A stretch of 64,000 nt of DNA from Aureimonas sp. ME7 (GTDB lineage Bacteria > Pseudomonadota > Alphaproteobacteria > Rhizobiales > Rhizobiaceae), in contig NZ_CAJCKW010000009.1 in assembly GCF_903970965.1 (NCBI RefSeq), forward strand, positions 1-64,000. Direction: 5' to 3'. The first letter of the stretch is position 1; each line of letters begins with the position of its first letter. Shown one piece after another: positions 1 through 7,827 of the stretch. The notes under the pieces were generated by a model. That model saw only the letters and a list, made by a program, of their open reading frames with translations. It was not told the DNA's origin and ran no database searches. Position numbers and translations under genes: made by a program.

Positions 1-96
1 GCACCTGCCGCCGCGCTATGGCCGGCTGCGCCACCCCAACCCGCTTCGCCGGCCACCTCAACCGTGGTCGCCAAACCTACCATGCATTAGATTTGA
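1..96. other. left-edge sequence unrelated to the recombinase
   Basis: No gene can be recognised here. One plus-strand frame is open from the window edge to a TAG at 88-90 and could be the C-terminal tail of a protein rich in Ala and Pro. The recombinase reading frame meets a TGA at 94-96, and recognisable recombinase homology begins only near base 124. The stretch up to about 120 is therefore foreign to the recombinase gene and may be the end of an insertion sequence, but I do not recognise its terminal repeat. Confidence 0.3.
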
Positions 97-831
97 ACCG
101 GACCACCTGATAGGGGCAGGCCAACGGGTCTTGCCACCTGCGCGCATTGCGGCGGTGGCATGACGCAGCGCACTGGCACGTCGCGCTCGGGAAAAGTCTA
201 CGCCTATTACACTTGCGCAAGTCGAGCGCAGCGCGGCCCGACCGTCTGCCGCGGCAACTCGATCCCGATGGCGCACCTTGACGATTTGGTGCTGACGGCG
301 CTGCAGGAGCGGCTGTTCGCACCCAAGCGTCTTGCCGAGGTCTTATCCGCCCTTGTGGCCCGTCGTGCGGCTCGGGCGGAGGCGGTCGATGCTCGCCTCG
401 TCGCGCTTCAGACCGAGGCCGCGGCCGCCGAAGACAAACTGCGCCGCCTCTACAAGCTTGTCGAGGACGGAATGGCGGAGCTGGATGACATCCTGCGCGA
501 TCGCATCGCCGTCCTGAAAGGAGAGCGGGAGAGAGCACAGGCCGCCTTTGAGCGGGCGCGTGCGCAATTGGGTGGGCATGCTGCGATCGATCCGGAAAAG
601 GTGGCAGCCTTCGGCAAGCTGATGCGCGAGATTCTGTCCTCGACCGACACGCCGACCCGCAAAGCGTATCTTGGAGCCATTCTTGGTGCCGTCGAGGTCG
701 ACACGGCGACGGTGCGCATCACTGGTAGTCGCGACGTACTGCATGCCGCAATCGATGACACCCCAGCGGCGGGTAAAGTGGTTCAGTTTTCTGGACCGAA
801 ATGGCGCGCCCGAAAGGATTCGAACCTCTGA
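97..831 (+). pseudogene. large serine recombinase, C-terminal remnant
   Basis: This is the 3' part of a large serine recombinase (site-specific integrase/invertase type). From about base 124 the frame encodes a zinc beta-ribbon with four cysteines (CAHC, then YYTC and TVC), followed by a region rich in Ala, Arg, Glu and Leu that should form the coiled coil typical of these enzymes. The catalytic serine domain and the recombinase domain, normally 300 or more residues, are missing. In their place is unrelated sequence with an in-frame stop at 94-96. The 3' end runs through the 3' half of the downstream tRNA-Arg gene, and the last codons before the TGA at 829-831 are tRNA sequence read as protein. 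The fragment is almost certainly inactive. The first in-frame ATG is at 160. Confidence 0.8.
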
Positions 832-878
832 CCCCCAGATTCGTAGTCTGGTGCTCTATCCAGCTGAGCTACGGGCGC
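802..878 (-). tRNA. tRNA-Arg (anticodon ACG)
   Basis: On the minus strand this 77-base cloverleaf has a perfect seven-pair acceptor stem (GCGCCCG with CGGGCGC), a D arm, an anticodon stem CCAGA/TCTGG around the loop CTACGAA (anticodon ACG), a T loop TTCGAAT and an encoded CCA. It reads CGN arginine codons after deamination of A34 to inosine. The recombinase remnant overlaps its 3' end by 30 bases. That arrangement suggests the tRNA 3' end served as an attachment site for an element lying to the left. Confidence 0.95.
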
Positions 879-1014
879 CTACGGAACGTCGGGCAGTGCC
901 TCAGCCGTTCGTGAGGGGGTACGTACCCAACCTCGCAGACGAATGCAAGGCCCTGCGGCGGGGGTTTTGGGATGTTTGTGCGTTTGGGCTTGTGCCGCAC
1001 GCTCGTCTCACGCT

Positions 1015-2487
1015 TCAGGTCCCGGCGGGGGCGTGCGCTGGAGCGGGAAGGGCGTTGGGTAGGTCGATCTCGAAGCGTGCGCCGGAGGCGGGCGCGGCCG
1101 ACAAGCGGATCTCGCCGCCGTGCGCCCGCACGATCTCGGCGGCGATCGCGAGGCCGAGACCCGTTCCCCCGGCCCGCGTCGAGCCTCGGAACGCCTGGAA
1201 GAGATGGTCGCGCGCCGCCGGCCCGAGGCCCGGCCCCGTATCTTCGACGACGATGCGAAGGGTTTCGGACTCCGGCTCTTCCGTGCGCACGGTGACGCGG
1301 CGAACCATCGCCTTGTCGTCGTCGCCTTCCAGCGCCTGCACGGCGTTGCGCACGAGATTGGACAGGGCGCGAAAGAACTGCTCCGGATCGAGATCGACCT
1401 CAAGACCGGCGGGCACGGCGTTGCGAAGCTCGATGCCGCCCTCCGGCGGTACGAGCTGCGTCTGGAAGATTTCCTCCACGACATGATGGAGGCGCACGCG
1501 CCGGCGCGCCGGGCGGCTTTCGCTGGCCCGGCCGTAGGCGAGAACTGACTGGGTGTAGTGCAGGGCGCGGTCGAGGCTGCGAATCAGAACCGGGGCGAAG
1601 CGCTGGACCTGCGCATCCGGCACGTCCACGAGGCGGTCGGAGATGAGCTGCGCGGAGGCGAGGATGTTGCGCAGGTCGTGGTTGATCTTGGACACGGCGA
1701 GGCCGAGATCGGCGAGATGGCGCTGCTTGCGCAGCGTGTCGGCCAGAACACTCTGCATGCCGGCGAGCTCGCGCTCGGCGATGCCGAGCTCGTCGCGTCG
1801 CTCGCTGGCTTTGAGAATCAGGCGGGGATCCTCCGGATCGGTGCCAAATCGCACGAGGGCGCGGGTCAGGGCGCGAATCGGGCGCAGAAGGAAGTGGTTG
1901 ATCGCCCCGAACACGAGGAGCCCGGTAAAGCTCGCGATGCCGAGCGACAGGAGAAGGATGTTGCGCGAATAGATCAGCATCGCCCGGCGAAGCGGGCGCT
2001 CGTCGATGACGACCTCGCCGGTGATCGTTCCGTCGCCGATGGCGCCGACGAGCCGGATCAGGCGTGGGCGCGTGGTGAACAGCGTCTCGAAGGCCTCGAC
2101 CACCGCCGACAGGCGTCCTTCGGTGGCGAGATCGACCTGGTCGTCCACCGTGCCGAGATCGGGGGCCCTGGCCAGAAGCTGCGTCGAGCCGGGCTTGCGG
2201 ATGGCGATCAGATGCGCGTCCAGCGCATGAAGAAGCTCGCTTTCCTGGTCGGGCGACAAGAGAAGGCCGCCCTCGGCGAAGCTCGACACCAGCGTGGCGA
2301 CCGACACGGTCTCGAGCTTGGACTGGAGCCAGTCGACGCGGAAATGGGCGATCGAGGGCACGAAGATCAGAATTTCCGCTCCCATGATGGCCAGAACCGT
2401 CATGACGAAGAGACGCGAGGACAGGCGCCGCGCGAAGGGGGGGCGCGTCGCGGAGCGAGGCTTGGCGTGGTCGGTCGGCTTGGTCAT
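1015..2487 (-). CDS. membrane sensor histidine kinase (HAMP-HisKA-HATPase)
   Basis: An inner-membrane two-component sensor kinase of about 490 residues. Membrane helices lie near residues 28-48 and 175-200 and bracket a periplasmic sensor region of about 125 residues of no family I recognise. A HAMP-like linker follows to about 255. The phosphoacceptor is His270 in the motif NHDLRN. The ATPase domain has an N box near 378-386, DTGPG at 416-420 and GTGLG at 441-445. No response regulator gene lies next to it, so it is an orphan in this window. The chosen start is the ATG at 2487. An in-frame TTG ten codons upstream (2517) is an alternative, and neither has a well-spaced ribosome site. The signal it senses cannot be told from sequence. 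Confidence 0.85.
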   Translation of the reverse strand: MTKPTDHAKPRSATRPPFARRLSSRLFVMTVLAIMGAEILIFVPSIAHFRVDWLQSKLETVSVATLVSSFAEGGLLLSPDQESELLHALDAHLIAIRKPGSTQLLARAPDLGTVDDQVDLATEGRLSAVVEAFETLFTTRPRLIRLVGAIGDGTITGEVVIDERPLRRAMLIYSRNILLLSLGIASFTGLLVFGAINHFLLRPIRALTRALVRFGTDPEDPRLILKASERRDELGIAERELAGMQSVLADTLRKQRHLADLGLAVSKINHDLRNILASAQLISDRLVDVPDAQVQRFAPVLIRSLDRALHYTQSVLAYGRASESRPARRRVRLHHVVEEIFQTQLVPPEGGIELRNAVPAGLEVDLDPEQFFRALSNLVRNAVQALEGDDDKAMVRRVTVRTEEPESETLRIVVEDTGPGLGPAARDHLFQAFRGSTRAGGTGLGLAIAAEIVRAHGGEIRLSAAPASGARFEIDLPNALPAPAHAPAGT

Positions 2488-2804
2488 AACAAGCCCATCG
2501 CGGGCGCCTTCCTGCAAGGGCCGGCTCGGAGGGGCGCAAGCCGATCGTCGCCGATCGAAAGGACGCGGGCGCGCGAGACGGCATCGGCTGGGCTCAAGCG
2601 ACGGCGAGCCGTCGGCAAGTCCGCGTTCGCGCCAACCTGCGTCCCGGCGATTGACTTCGCCGATGCTTCGTCCTTATAAGCGCGTCCACAGACGGATGCC
2701 GGGTCGGATGGGGTGTTGCCCATGCGGATCTTTCGTGCGTTCGACGTTCGATTTGAACCCCTAGCCGATCAAGAGGCCCGCGGGCCACCCCGTGGGAGAC
2801 GTCC
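2488..2804. other. intergenic region between the divergent kinase and rpmH
   Basis: About 317 bases without a convincing gene. It holds the rpmH promoter (2651-2680), a leader of roughly 115 bases before rpmH, and presumably the promoter of the divergent kinase. I see no DnaA-box cluster or other origin feature, although rpmH lies near the origin in some bacteria. Confidence 0.6.
2651..2680 (+). promoter_or_regulatory. sigma-70-type promoter of rpmH-rnpA-yidC
   Basis: TTGACT at 2651-2656 and TATAAG at 2675-2680 are separated by 18 bases. They lie about 125 bases upstream of the rpmH start on the correct strand. Both hexamers are close to consensus and stand out from the GC-rich surroundings, as expected for a strong ribosomal protein promoter. 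Confidence 0.7.
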
Positions 2805-2939
2805 ATGAAGCGCACCTATCAGCCCTCCAAGCTCGTTCGCAAGCGCCGTCACGGTTTCCGCGCCCGCATGGCGACCACCGGCGGCCGCAAGGTCATCGCC
2901 GCCCGTCGCAATCGCGGCCGCAAGCGCCTGTCGGCTTGA
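2805..2939 (+). CDS. rpmH: 50S ribosomal protein L34
   Basis: A 44-residue, extremely Arg/Lys-rich protein beginning [18 protein letters not shown] and ending RGRKRLSA, which matches L34 along its whole length. L34 is a late-assembling protein of the large ribosomal subunit. The ATG at 2805 is preceded by GGGAGAC. Its TGA (2937-2939) overlaps the proposed TTG start of rnpA by two bases, giving the classic rpmH-rnpA pair with tight translational coupling. Confidence 0.97.
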   Translation: MKRTYQPSKLVRKRRHGFRARMATTGGRKVIAARRNRGRKRLSA

Positions 2940-3334
2940 GCCCAAGCCGTTCCGACGCGGGCGGAGCGATCGTTTCCAGACTGACGAAGCGCGCCGAGTT
3001 TCTGGCCGCAAGACGGGGCCGTCGGTTGAACGGCCCTTTCTTTTTGATCGAGGCTCTGGACCGGGCGGACGGCGGATCGGCGCGATACGGACTGACCGTG
3101 ACGCGCAAGGTCGGAAACGCGGTGGAGCGCAATCGCATCCGCCGCCGCCTGCGAGAAGCCATCCGCACGGGTTGCGGGGCTGACATGGCGCCCGGCTTCG
3201 ATTATGTGGTCGTCGCCCGCCGCGATCTTCTTTCGCTGCCGTTCGAGACACTCAAGGGCGAGCTTTCCAGACGCGTCGCCAAGGTGAAGGCGTCCCGGCA
3301 ACCGCCCGCAACGCCTCCCTCGGGGACCGAATAA
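2936..3334 (+). CDS. rnpA: ribonuclease P protein component
   Basis: The small basic protein subunit of RNase P (about 132 residues), which helps the catalytic RNA remove 5' leaders from pre-tRNAs. The family signature is clear: [14 protein letters not shown] near the N-terminus, then [25 protein letters not shown] (residues split here only by reading), the RNR motif that binds RNase P RNA. No ATG or GTG exists between the rpmH stop and the conserved region. The best start is the TTG at 2936, whose bases overlap the rpmH stop as TTGA. An initiation at the ATC near 2975, after GGCGGAG, is less likely. The gene is followed after one base by yidC. No yidD is present between them, although that gene often lies there in other bacteria. 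Confidence 0.93.
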   Translation: MSPSRSDAGGAIVSRLTKRAEFLAARRGRRLNGPFFLIEALDRADGGSARYGLTVTRKVGNAVERNRIRRRLREAIRTGCGADMAPGFDYVVVARRDLLSLPFETLKGELSRRVAKVKASRQPPATPPSGTE

Positions 3335-3335
3335 C

Positions 3336-5144
3336 ATGGAAAACAGCCGGAATTTCCTGATCGCCATGGCGCTTTCGATCGCCGTTCTGGTCGGGTGGCA
3401 GTTCCTGGTCGTCAATCCGCGCATGGAGGCCGAGCGCGTCGCCGCGCAGGGCCAGGAGGCGACCCTCCAGACGCCGACGACCCCCGCGGGTACCGAGCAG
3501 GAGGGCGCGGTATCGCCGGCCGGGCGCGAAAGCGTCGTGCCGACCACGCAGACCCCGGCCGTCACCGGCCAGACGCGCGAGGCGGCGCTCGGCTCCAGCC
3601 CGCGCATCGCGATCGACACGCCGGCGCTGTCCGGCTCGATCAATCTTCAGGGCGCCCGCCTCGACGATCTCCGGCTGAAGAACTACCACGAGACGGTGGA
3701 CGACACGTCGCCCACCATCGTGCTCCTGTCGCCCGAGACGATCGGCTCCAACGCCTATTTCCTCGAATTCGGCTATTCGGGCCAGGGCGCCGGCGCGCTG
3801 CCGGGCCCGGCGACGCTCTGGCAGGCTGAGGGCAATCAGACCCTGACGCCGCAGACGCCGGTGACGCTGACCGCCACCAACGAAGCGGGCGTCACCTTCG
3901 CGCGCCAGATCTCGGTGGACGGGGAATCCATGTTCACCGTGCGCGACACCGTGCGCAACGAAAGCGCGGCACCGGTCACCATCTCGCCCTACGGGCGCGC
4001 CGTCCGCTTCTCCAAGCCCGAGGTCGCCGCGGCCTTCGTGATCTTCGAGGGCCTGATCGGGCATCTCGGCGAGGACGGTCTGCAGGAGGTCACCTACAAG
4101 AAGATCGAGGATGAGGGCCGCGCCTCGCCCGCCAAGACCGACACCGGCTGGCTCGGCATCACCGACAAGTACTGGGCGACGGCGCTCGTTCCCGCGGAAG
4201 GGATCGGCACGTTCCAGCCGAACTTCCGCTATTCCGCCGAAGGCCGCGCCTTCTACCAGTCCGACTATCTCGCCGATCCGATCACCGTGCAGCCGGGCGC
4301 TTCGCTCGACACGACCACCCGCGCCTTCGCCGGTGCCAAGGTGGTGGACACGATCACCGGCTACGAGAAGAGCCAGCGGATCGCCCATTTCGGCCAGCTG
4401 ATCGACTGGGGCTGGTTCTACTTCATCACCGAGCCGATGTTCCACGTCATCGACTTCCTGTATCGCTTCACCGGCAATTTCGGCGTCGCGATCCTGCTCG
4501 TCACCGTGGCGCTCAAGCTGATCTTCTTCCCGCTCGCCTCGAAGTCCTATCGCTCCATGGCGAAGATGAAGACGGTGCAGCCGAAGATCGCCGAGCTGCG
4601 CGAAAAATACGCCGACGACCGGGCGAAGCAGCAGCAGGAGATGATGCGGATCTACAAGGAGGAGAAGATCAACCCGGCGGCAGGGTGCTGGCCGGTGCTG
4701 GTCCAGATCCCCGTGTTCTTCGCGCTCTACAAGGTGCTGTACGTGACGATCGAGATGCGTCACGCGCCGTTCTTCGGCTGGATCCAGGATCTGGCCGCGC
4801 CCGATCCGACGAGCGTCTTCAACCTGTTCGGCCTGATCCCGATCACGCTGCCGCACCTTCTGATGGTCGGCGTCTGGCCGATCCTGATGGGCATCACGAT
4901 GTTCATCCAGATGAAGCTGAACCCGACCCCGCCGGACCCGGCGCAGCAGATGATCTTCACCTGGATGCCGATCATCTTCACCTTCATGCTGGCCTCGTTC
5001 CCGGCCGGCCTCGTGATCTACTGGACGTGGAACAACACGCTCTCGATCACGCAGCAGAGCGTGATCATGAAGCGCCACGGGGCCAAGATCGAGCTGTGGG
5101 ACAATCTGCGCGACACGTTCCGGCGCAAGAAGGCGAGCGGCTGA
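3336..5144 (+). CDS. yidC: membrane protein insertase YidC
   Basis: A 602-residue inner-membrane insertase that helps fold and insert membrane proteins, alone or with SecYEG. Layout is that of Gram-negative YidC: an N-terminal signal-anchor helix (about residues 7-25), a large periplasmic domain to about 355 with a low-complexity Pro/Thr/Glu-rich linker after the first helix, then the conserved five-helix core beginning near GWFYFITEPMF and including the hydrophilic groove region. The positively charged cytoplasmic loop EKYADDRAKQQQEMMRIYKEE is complete. The length is normal. It starts one base after the rnpA stop and ends just before a strong terminator, so rpmH-rnpA-yidC is one operon. Confidence 0.97.
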   Translation: MENSRNFLIAMALSIAVLVGWQFLVVNPRMEAERVAAQGQEATLQTPTTPAGTEQEGAVSPAGRESVVPTTQTPAVTGQTREAALGSSPRIAIDTPALSGSINLQGARLDDLRLKNYHETVDDTSPTIVLLSPETIGSNAYFLEFGYSGQGAGALPGPATLWQAEGNQTLTPQTPVTLTATNEAGVTFARQISVDGESMFTVRDTVRNESAAPVTISPYGRAVRFSKPEVAAAFVIFEGLIGHLGEDGLQEVTYKKIEDEGRASPAKTDTGWLGITDKYWATALVPAEGIGTFQPNFRYSAEGRAFYQSDYLADPITVQPGASLDTTTRAFAGAKVVDTITGYEKSQRIAHFGQLIDWGWFYFITEPMFHVIDFLYRFTGNFGVAILLVTVALKLIFFPLASKSYRSMAKMKTVQPKIAELREKYADDRAKQQQEMMRIYKEEKINPAAGCWPVLVQIPVFFALYKVLYVTIEMRHAPFFGWIQDLAAPDPTSVFNLFGLIPITLPHLLMVGVWPILMGITMFIQMKLNPTPPDPAQQMIFTWMPIIFTFMLASFPAGLVIYWTWNNTLSITQQSVIMKRHGAKIELWDNLRDTFRRKKASG

Positions 5145-5172
5145 CGGCCGTTCCATCCCGAAACTTCCAGCG

Positions 5173-5200
5173 AAGGCCCGCCCGTTCCGGCGGGCCTTTT
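5173..5200 (+). terminator. Rho-independent terminator after yidC
   Basis: A perfect ten-pair stem (AAGGCCCGCC with GGCGGGCCTT), a six-base loop and a short T run, about 30 bases after the yidC stop. It separates the rpmH operon from the acetyltransferase-engB pair. Confidence 0.85.
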
Positions 5201-5240
5201 GCCATGGACGGCGCCGGGATCAACTCGTAAGACGAACGCC

Positions 5241-5882
5241 ATGTCACACGGCCCCGATCCCCGTGCGGTGCACCCCATGCCCGCCCATCAGCGCATCGTG
5301 TTCCTGCGCAACGTCGTCGACGATCCCAAGATCGAGATCGGCGAATACACCTATTACGACGATCCCGGAGGGGCGCTCCTCTTCGCCTCGCGCAACGTCC
5401 TGCATCACTACGATTTTCTGGGCGACCGCCTCCGCATCGGCCGCTTCTGCGCCATCGCCACCGGCGCCCGCTTCGTGATGAACGGTGCCAACCATGCGAT
5501 GACCGGCTTCTCCACCTTCCCCTTCAACATCTTCGGCAGCGGCTGGGAGGAGGGGTTCGAGATGGAGACGATCTTGTCCGGCTTGAAGGGCGACACGGTG
5601 GTAGGCAACGACGTGTGGATTGGCTCCGATGCGCTGATCCTGCCGGGGGTGACGATCGGCGACGGTGCGATCGTGGCCGCCAACAGCGTCGTATCGCGCG
5701 ATGTCGCCCCCTACGCGGTGGTGGCGGGCAATCCGGCGAGCAAACGCCGACGCCGGTTCGACGACGCGACGATCGAGCGGCTCTTGGCCGTGGGCTGGTG
5801 GAACTGGCCGGTGGAGCGGATCAGCCGAAACCTTGCCGCCATTCGCGGTGCCGACATCGACGCGCTGGAGCAGGCGACATGA
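5241..5882 (+). CDS. Vat/CatB-like xenobiotic acetyltransferase (hexapeptide repeat)
   Basis: A 213-residue acyl-CoA transferase of the left-handed beta-helix family that acetylates hydroxyl groups of small molecules. The family includes streptogramin and chloramphenicol acetyltransferases. The signature block around residues 82-95 ([15 protein letters not shown]) carries the likely catalytic His85. Hexapeptide repeats follow ([21 protein letters not shown]), then the conserved VVAGNPA and a C-terminal WWNWP motif. The real substrate in this organism is unknown, and resistance should not be assumed. Its stop overlaps the engB start as ATGA, so the two are co-translated. The start chosen is the ATG at 5241. 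An upstream in-frame ATG at 5199 lies inside the yidC terminator and is rejected. Confidence 0.85.
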   Translation: MSHGPDPRAVHPMPAHQRIVFLRNVVDDPKIEIGEYTYYDDPGGALLFASRNVLHHYDFLGDRLRIGRFCAIATGARFVMNGANHAMTGFSTFPFNIFGSGWEEGFEMETILSGLKGDTVVGNDVWIGSDALILPGVTIGDGAIVAANSVVSRDVAPYAVVAGNPASKRRRRFDDATIERLLAVGWWNWPVERISRNLAAIRGADIDALEQAT

Positions 5883-6568
5883 GCGAGACCACCGGGCCGG
5901 ATGCCGGCCAAGAGACCGCAGCCCAATCCGAAGAAGCGCGCCGCCTCTTCTTCGCGCGCCCCTGGGTCTTCATCCGGGGCGTGCCCGCCATGAAGTTCCT
6001 GCCGCCCGAAGGGCCACCGGAGATCGCCTTCGCCGGGCGTTCCAACGTCGGCAAGTCGTCGCTGATCAACGGCATCGTCGGGCAGAAGGGCCTAGCACGC
6101 ACCTCGAACACGCCGGGGCGCACGCAGGAACTCAACTATTTCGTACCGGACGGCTTTTCCGGCGAGGCCGGCGACCTGCCGCCGATCGCCATGGTGGACA
6201 TGCCGGGCTACGGCTACGCGCAGGCGCCCAAGGAACAGGTCGACGCCTGGACGCGCCTCGTCTTCGACTACCTGCGTGGGCGCGCCACGCTGAAGCGCGT
6301 CTTCGTCCTGATCGACGCGCGCCACGGCATCAAGAAGAACGATGCCGACGTCCTGACGCTTCTCGACAAGGCGGCCGTCTCCTACCAGATCGTGCTCACC
6401 AAGGCCGACAAGATTTCCGCCCTCGCCCTGCCCAAGCTGGAAGCGGCCACGCGCGAACTGATCCGAAAGCGCCCGGCCGCGTTCCCGGAGATTCTCGCCA
6501 CCTCGTCCGAGAAGGGCGTCGGCCTCGACCTCGTACAGGCGGCCATCGCGGGATTTGCCGAGGGCTGA
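5879..6568 (+). CDS. engB: ribosome biogenesis GTPase EngB/YihA
   Basis: A 229-residue TrmE-Era-EngA-EngB-Septin family GTPase needed for assembly of the large ribosomal subunit. The motifs are complete: G1 GRSNVGKSS (53-61), the switch [10 protein letters not shown]3 DMPG (107-110), G4 TKAD (174-177). The N-terminal extension of about 45 residues is a normal length for alphaproteobacterial members. In many relatives engB follows yidC directly; here an acetyltransferase gene and a terminator lie between them. The gene ends four bases before the convergent Nudix gene. Confidence 0.95.
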   Translation: MSETTGPDAGQETAAQSEEARRLFFARPWVFIRGVPAMKFLPPEGPPEIAFAGRSNVGKSSLINGIVGQKGLARTSNTPGRTQELNYFVPDGFSGEAGDLPPIAMVDMPGYGYAQAPKEQVDAWTRLVFDYLRGRATLKRVFVLIDARHGIKKNDADVLTLLDKAAVSYQIVLTKADKISALALPKLEAATRELIRKRPAAFPEILATSSEKGVGLDLVQAAIAGFAEG

Positions 6569-6571
6569 CGC

Positions 6572-7027
6572 TCAAAGCGTCCGATGCAGCATGACGTCCA
6601 GGCGATCCGCCAGACCTGTCGGGAAGAGCCGCGGTTCGCCCCGCTTCAGGTCGCCGATCTCGAACCACCGTGCGATGCACGGCATGCCGTCGTCGAAGGC
6701 GAGGGGCGCATCGAGATCGAACGGGCCGTCCGGAAGGACGATCGGCGCCGCGAAGATGATCTCGTGACCAACGACACCTTCGTGACGGAAGAGGTTCTCG
6801 ATCGCCTCCCACGGACCGATGATCCGGATCGCGGCGCCGATCTCCTCCAAGAACTCGCGACGGAGCGCGTCTTCTCGCGTTTCGCCGAACTCCACGGAGC
6901 CGCCGAGCGGGCGAACGCCTTTGAGACGCCCCATGTCATCTCGAACTTCCGCCGCCAGGATCCGTCCGCCAAAGTGCGGCAGGCCGATCACCTTGACCCG
7001 TATCTGCGGGGCGGGGCGCCAGCTCAA
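6572..7027 (-). CDS. Nudix hydrolase
   Basis: A 151-residue Nudix-fold pyrophosphohydrolase. The Nudix box GSVEFGETREDALRREFLEE fits the pattern Gx5Ex7REUxEExGU, so divalent-metal-dependent cleavage of a nucleoside diphosphate linked to another moiety is expected, but the substrate cannot be predicted. The protein has no extra domains. The best start is a TTG at 7027 that overlaps the TGA of the upstream TetR gene as TTGA, which suggests co-transcription and translational coupling with the regulator. It converges with engB. Confidence 0.88.
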   Translation of the reverse strand: MSWRPAPQIRVKVIGLPHFGGRILAAEVRDDMGRLKGVRPLGGSVEFGETREDALRREFLEEIGAAIRIIGPWEAIENLFRHEGVVGHEIIFAAPIVLPDGPFDLDAPLAFDDGMPCIARWFEIGDLKRGEPRLFPTGLADRLDVMLHRTL

Positions 7028-7695
7028 CGGGCGTTCGCGCCGTAGCCGGCCATGAACAGGCGCACCGCCGAGGCGACGATCCGCTCGATCTCCTCCTCCT
7101 CGACCGGCGGCGCTTCGTCGTCGAAGAAGCGGCGGCGCAGGACCCCGGCCGTGGCAAGCTCCACGAACTGCGAGGCGGCGAGCGGCACGTCGTCGATGCG
7201 AAGCGCGCCCGTGTGGCAGGCCCGCTGAAGGTAGGAGGACAAAAGGGCCAGACCGCGCTGCGGCCCGTGCCGATAGAAGTCTCGGCCGAGTTCGGGCATG
7301 CGGTTGGCGACCGCGATCACCGTGCGCTTGGCATGCATCGCGGCCGGCGACATGATGTGGTGGGCCAGCTTCAGGCCATATGTGCGCAGGGTGTGCTCGG
7401 GCGCTTCAGGGTCGGTCAGGAGCGCTTCCATCTCGGCCATGTAAAGTTCGCGCTCCGCCTCGATCAGGGCGCGGAACAGGTCTTCCTTGGAGCGGAAGTA
7501 GACGTAGAGCGTCGATTTCGAGACCCCGGCCTCGCGTACCACGTCGTTCATCGAGGCGGCGTCGAAGCCGAGTTCCACGAAGATGCGCCGCGCCCCGTCC
7601 AAAATCTGCCGACGCTTGACCGGGTCCTCGCCCGCGGCCGAGCGCCGCTCCGCGGGAACGTCGCAAAGAGTTGGGGATTGAGTCGGTTGGTTCAT
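7024..7695 (-). CDS. TetR/AcrR-family repressor of the adjacent efflux pair
   Basis: A 223-residue TetR-family regulator. The DNA-binding domain is at residues about 28-75, with the family's helix-turn-helix pattern ASMNDVVREAGVSKSTLYVYFRSKEDLF. The C-terminal ligand and dimer domain belongs to the AcrR_C-like group, with an AMHAKRTVIAVANRMPEL core. It is divergent from an HlyD-like/DHA2 transporter pair and separated from it by a near-perfect 23-base palindrome, so it very probably represses that pair, and perhaps itself, until a transported compound binds. The ATG at 7695 is chosen. A GTG four codons upstream is an alternative. Confidence 0.9.
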   Translation of the reverse strand: MNQPTQSPTLCDVPAERRSAAGEDPVKRRQILDGARRIFVELGFDAASMNDVVREAGVSKSTLYVYFRSKEDLFRALIEAERELYMAEMEALLTDPEAPEHTLRTYGLKLAHHIMSPAAMHAKRTVIAVANRMPELGRDFYRHGPQRGLALLSSYLQRACHTGALRIDDVPLAASQFVELATAGVLRRRFFDDEAPPVEEEEIERIVASAVRLFMAGYGANAR

Positions 7696-7757
7696 GGCAA
7701 CCCACACGGTTCGCTAAGTCTGCCGAAAGAAAATGCGAAAGAGCGCTGTCGTGCTTC

Positions 7758-7786
7758 TTGCACTGCACCCTCATCACGTCTATGTC
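7758..7786 (+). promoter_or_regulatory. promoter of the efflux pair
   Basis: TTGCAC (7758-7763) and TATGTC (7781-7786) with a 17-base spacer. They sit immediately upstream of the palindromic operator, so transcription would start inside the operator. A bound TetR-type dimer would then block initiation. Confidence 0.5.
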
Positions 7787-7790
7787 AACG

Positions 7791-7813
7791 TCGAACCGAA
7801 CGGTTCGGTTCGA
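7791..7813. promoter_or_regulatory. palindromic TetR-type operator
   Basis: Two perfect 11-base arms, TCGAACCGAAC and its inverse, flank a single central base. The GAACCG/CGGTTC core is typical of AcrR/NemR-like operators. The site lies between the divergent regulator and the efflux genes, 15 bases upstream of the membrane-fusion protein start and directly downstream of its probable -10 box. Confidence 0.85.
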
Positions 7814-7827
7814 TTGGGATCATTGTC

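Noticed and set aside
2488-2804. A replication origin next to rpmH
   Set aside because: There is no cluster of DnaA boxes, no AT-rich unwinding region and no dnaA, gidA or hemE nearby. In alphaproteobacteria the origin usually lies elsewhere.
3252-5156. A 634-codon open frame antisense to yidC
   Set aside because: The product is Arg/His/Asp-rich and has no domain. It is an open shadow of high third-position GC in a clearly real gene on the other strand.
5241-5882. Calling the hexapeptide acetyltransferase an antibiotic resistance gene
   Set aside because: The fold and catalytic His fit the Vat/CatB group, but chromosomal members are common and have unknown substrates. Resistance is not supported by sequence alone.
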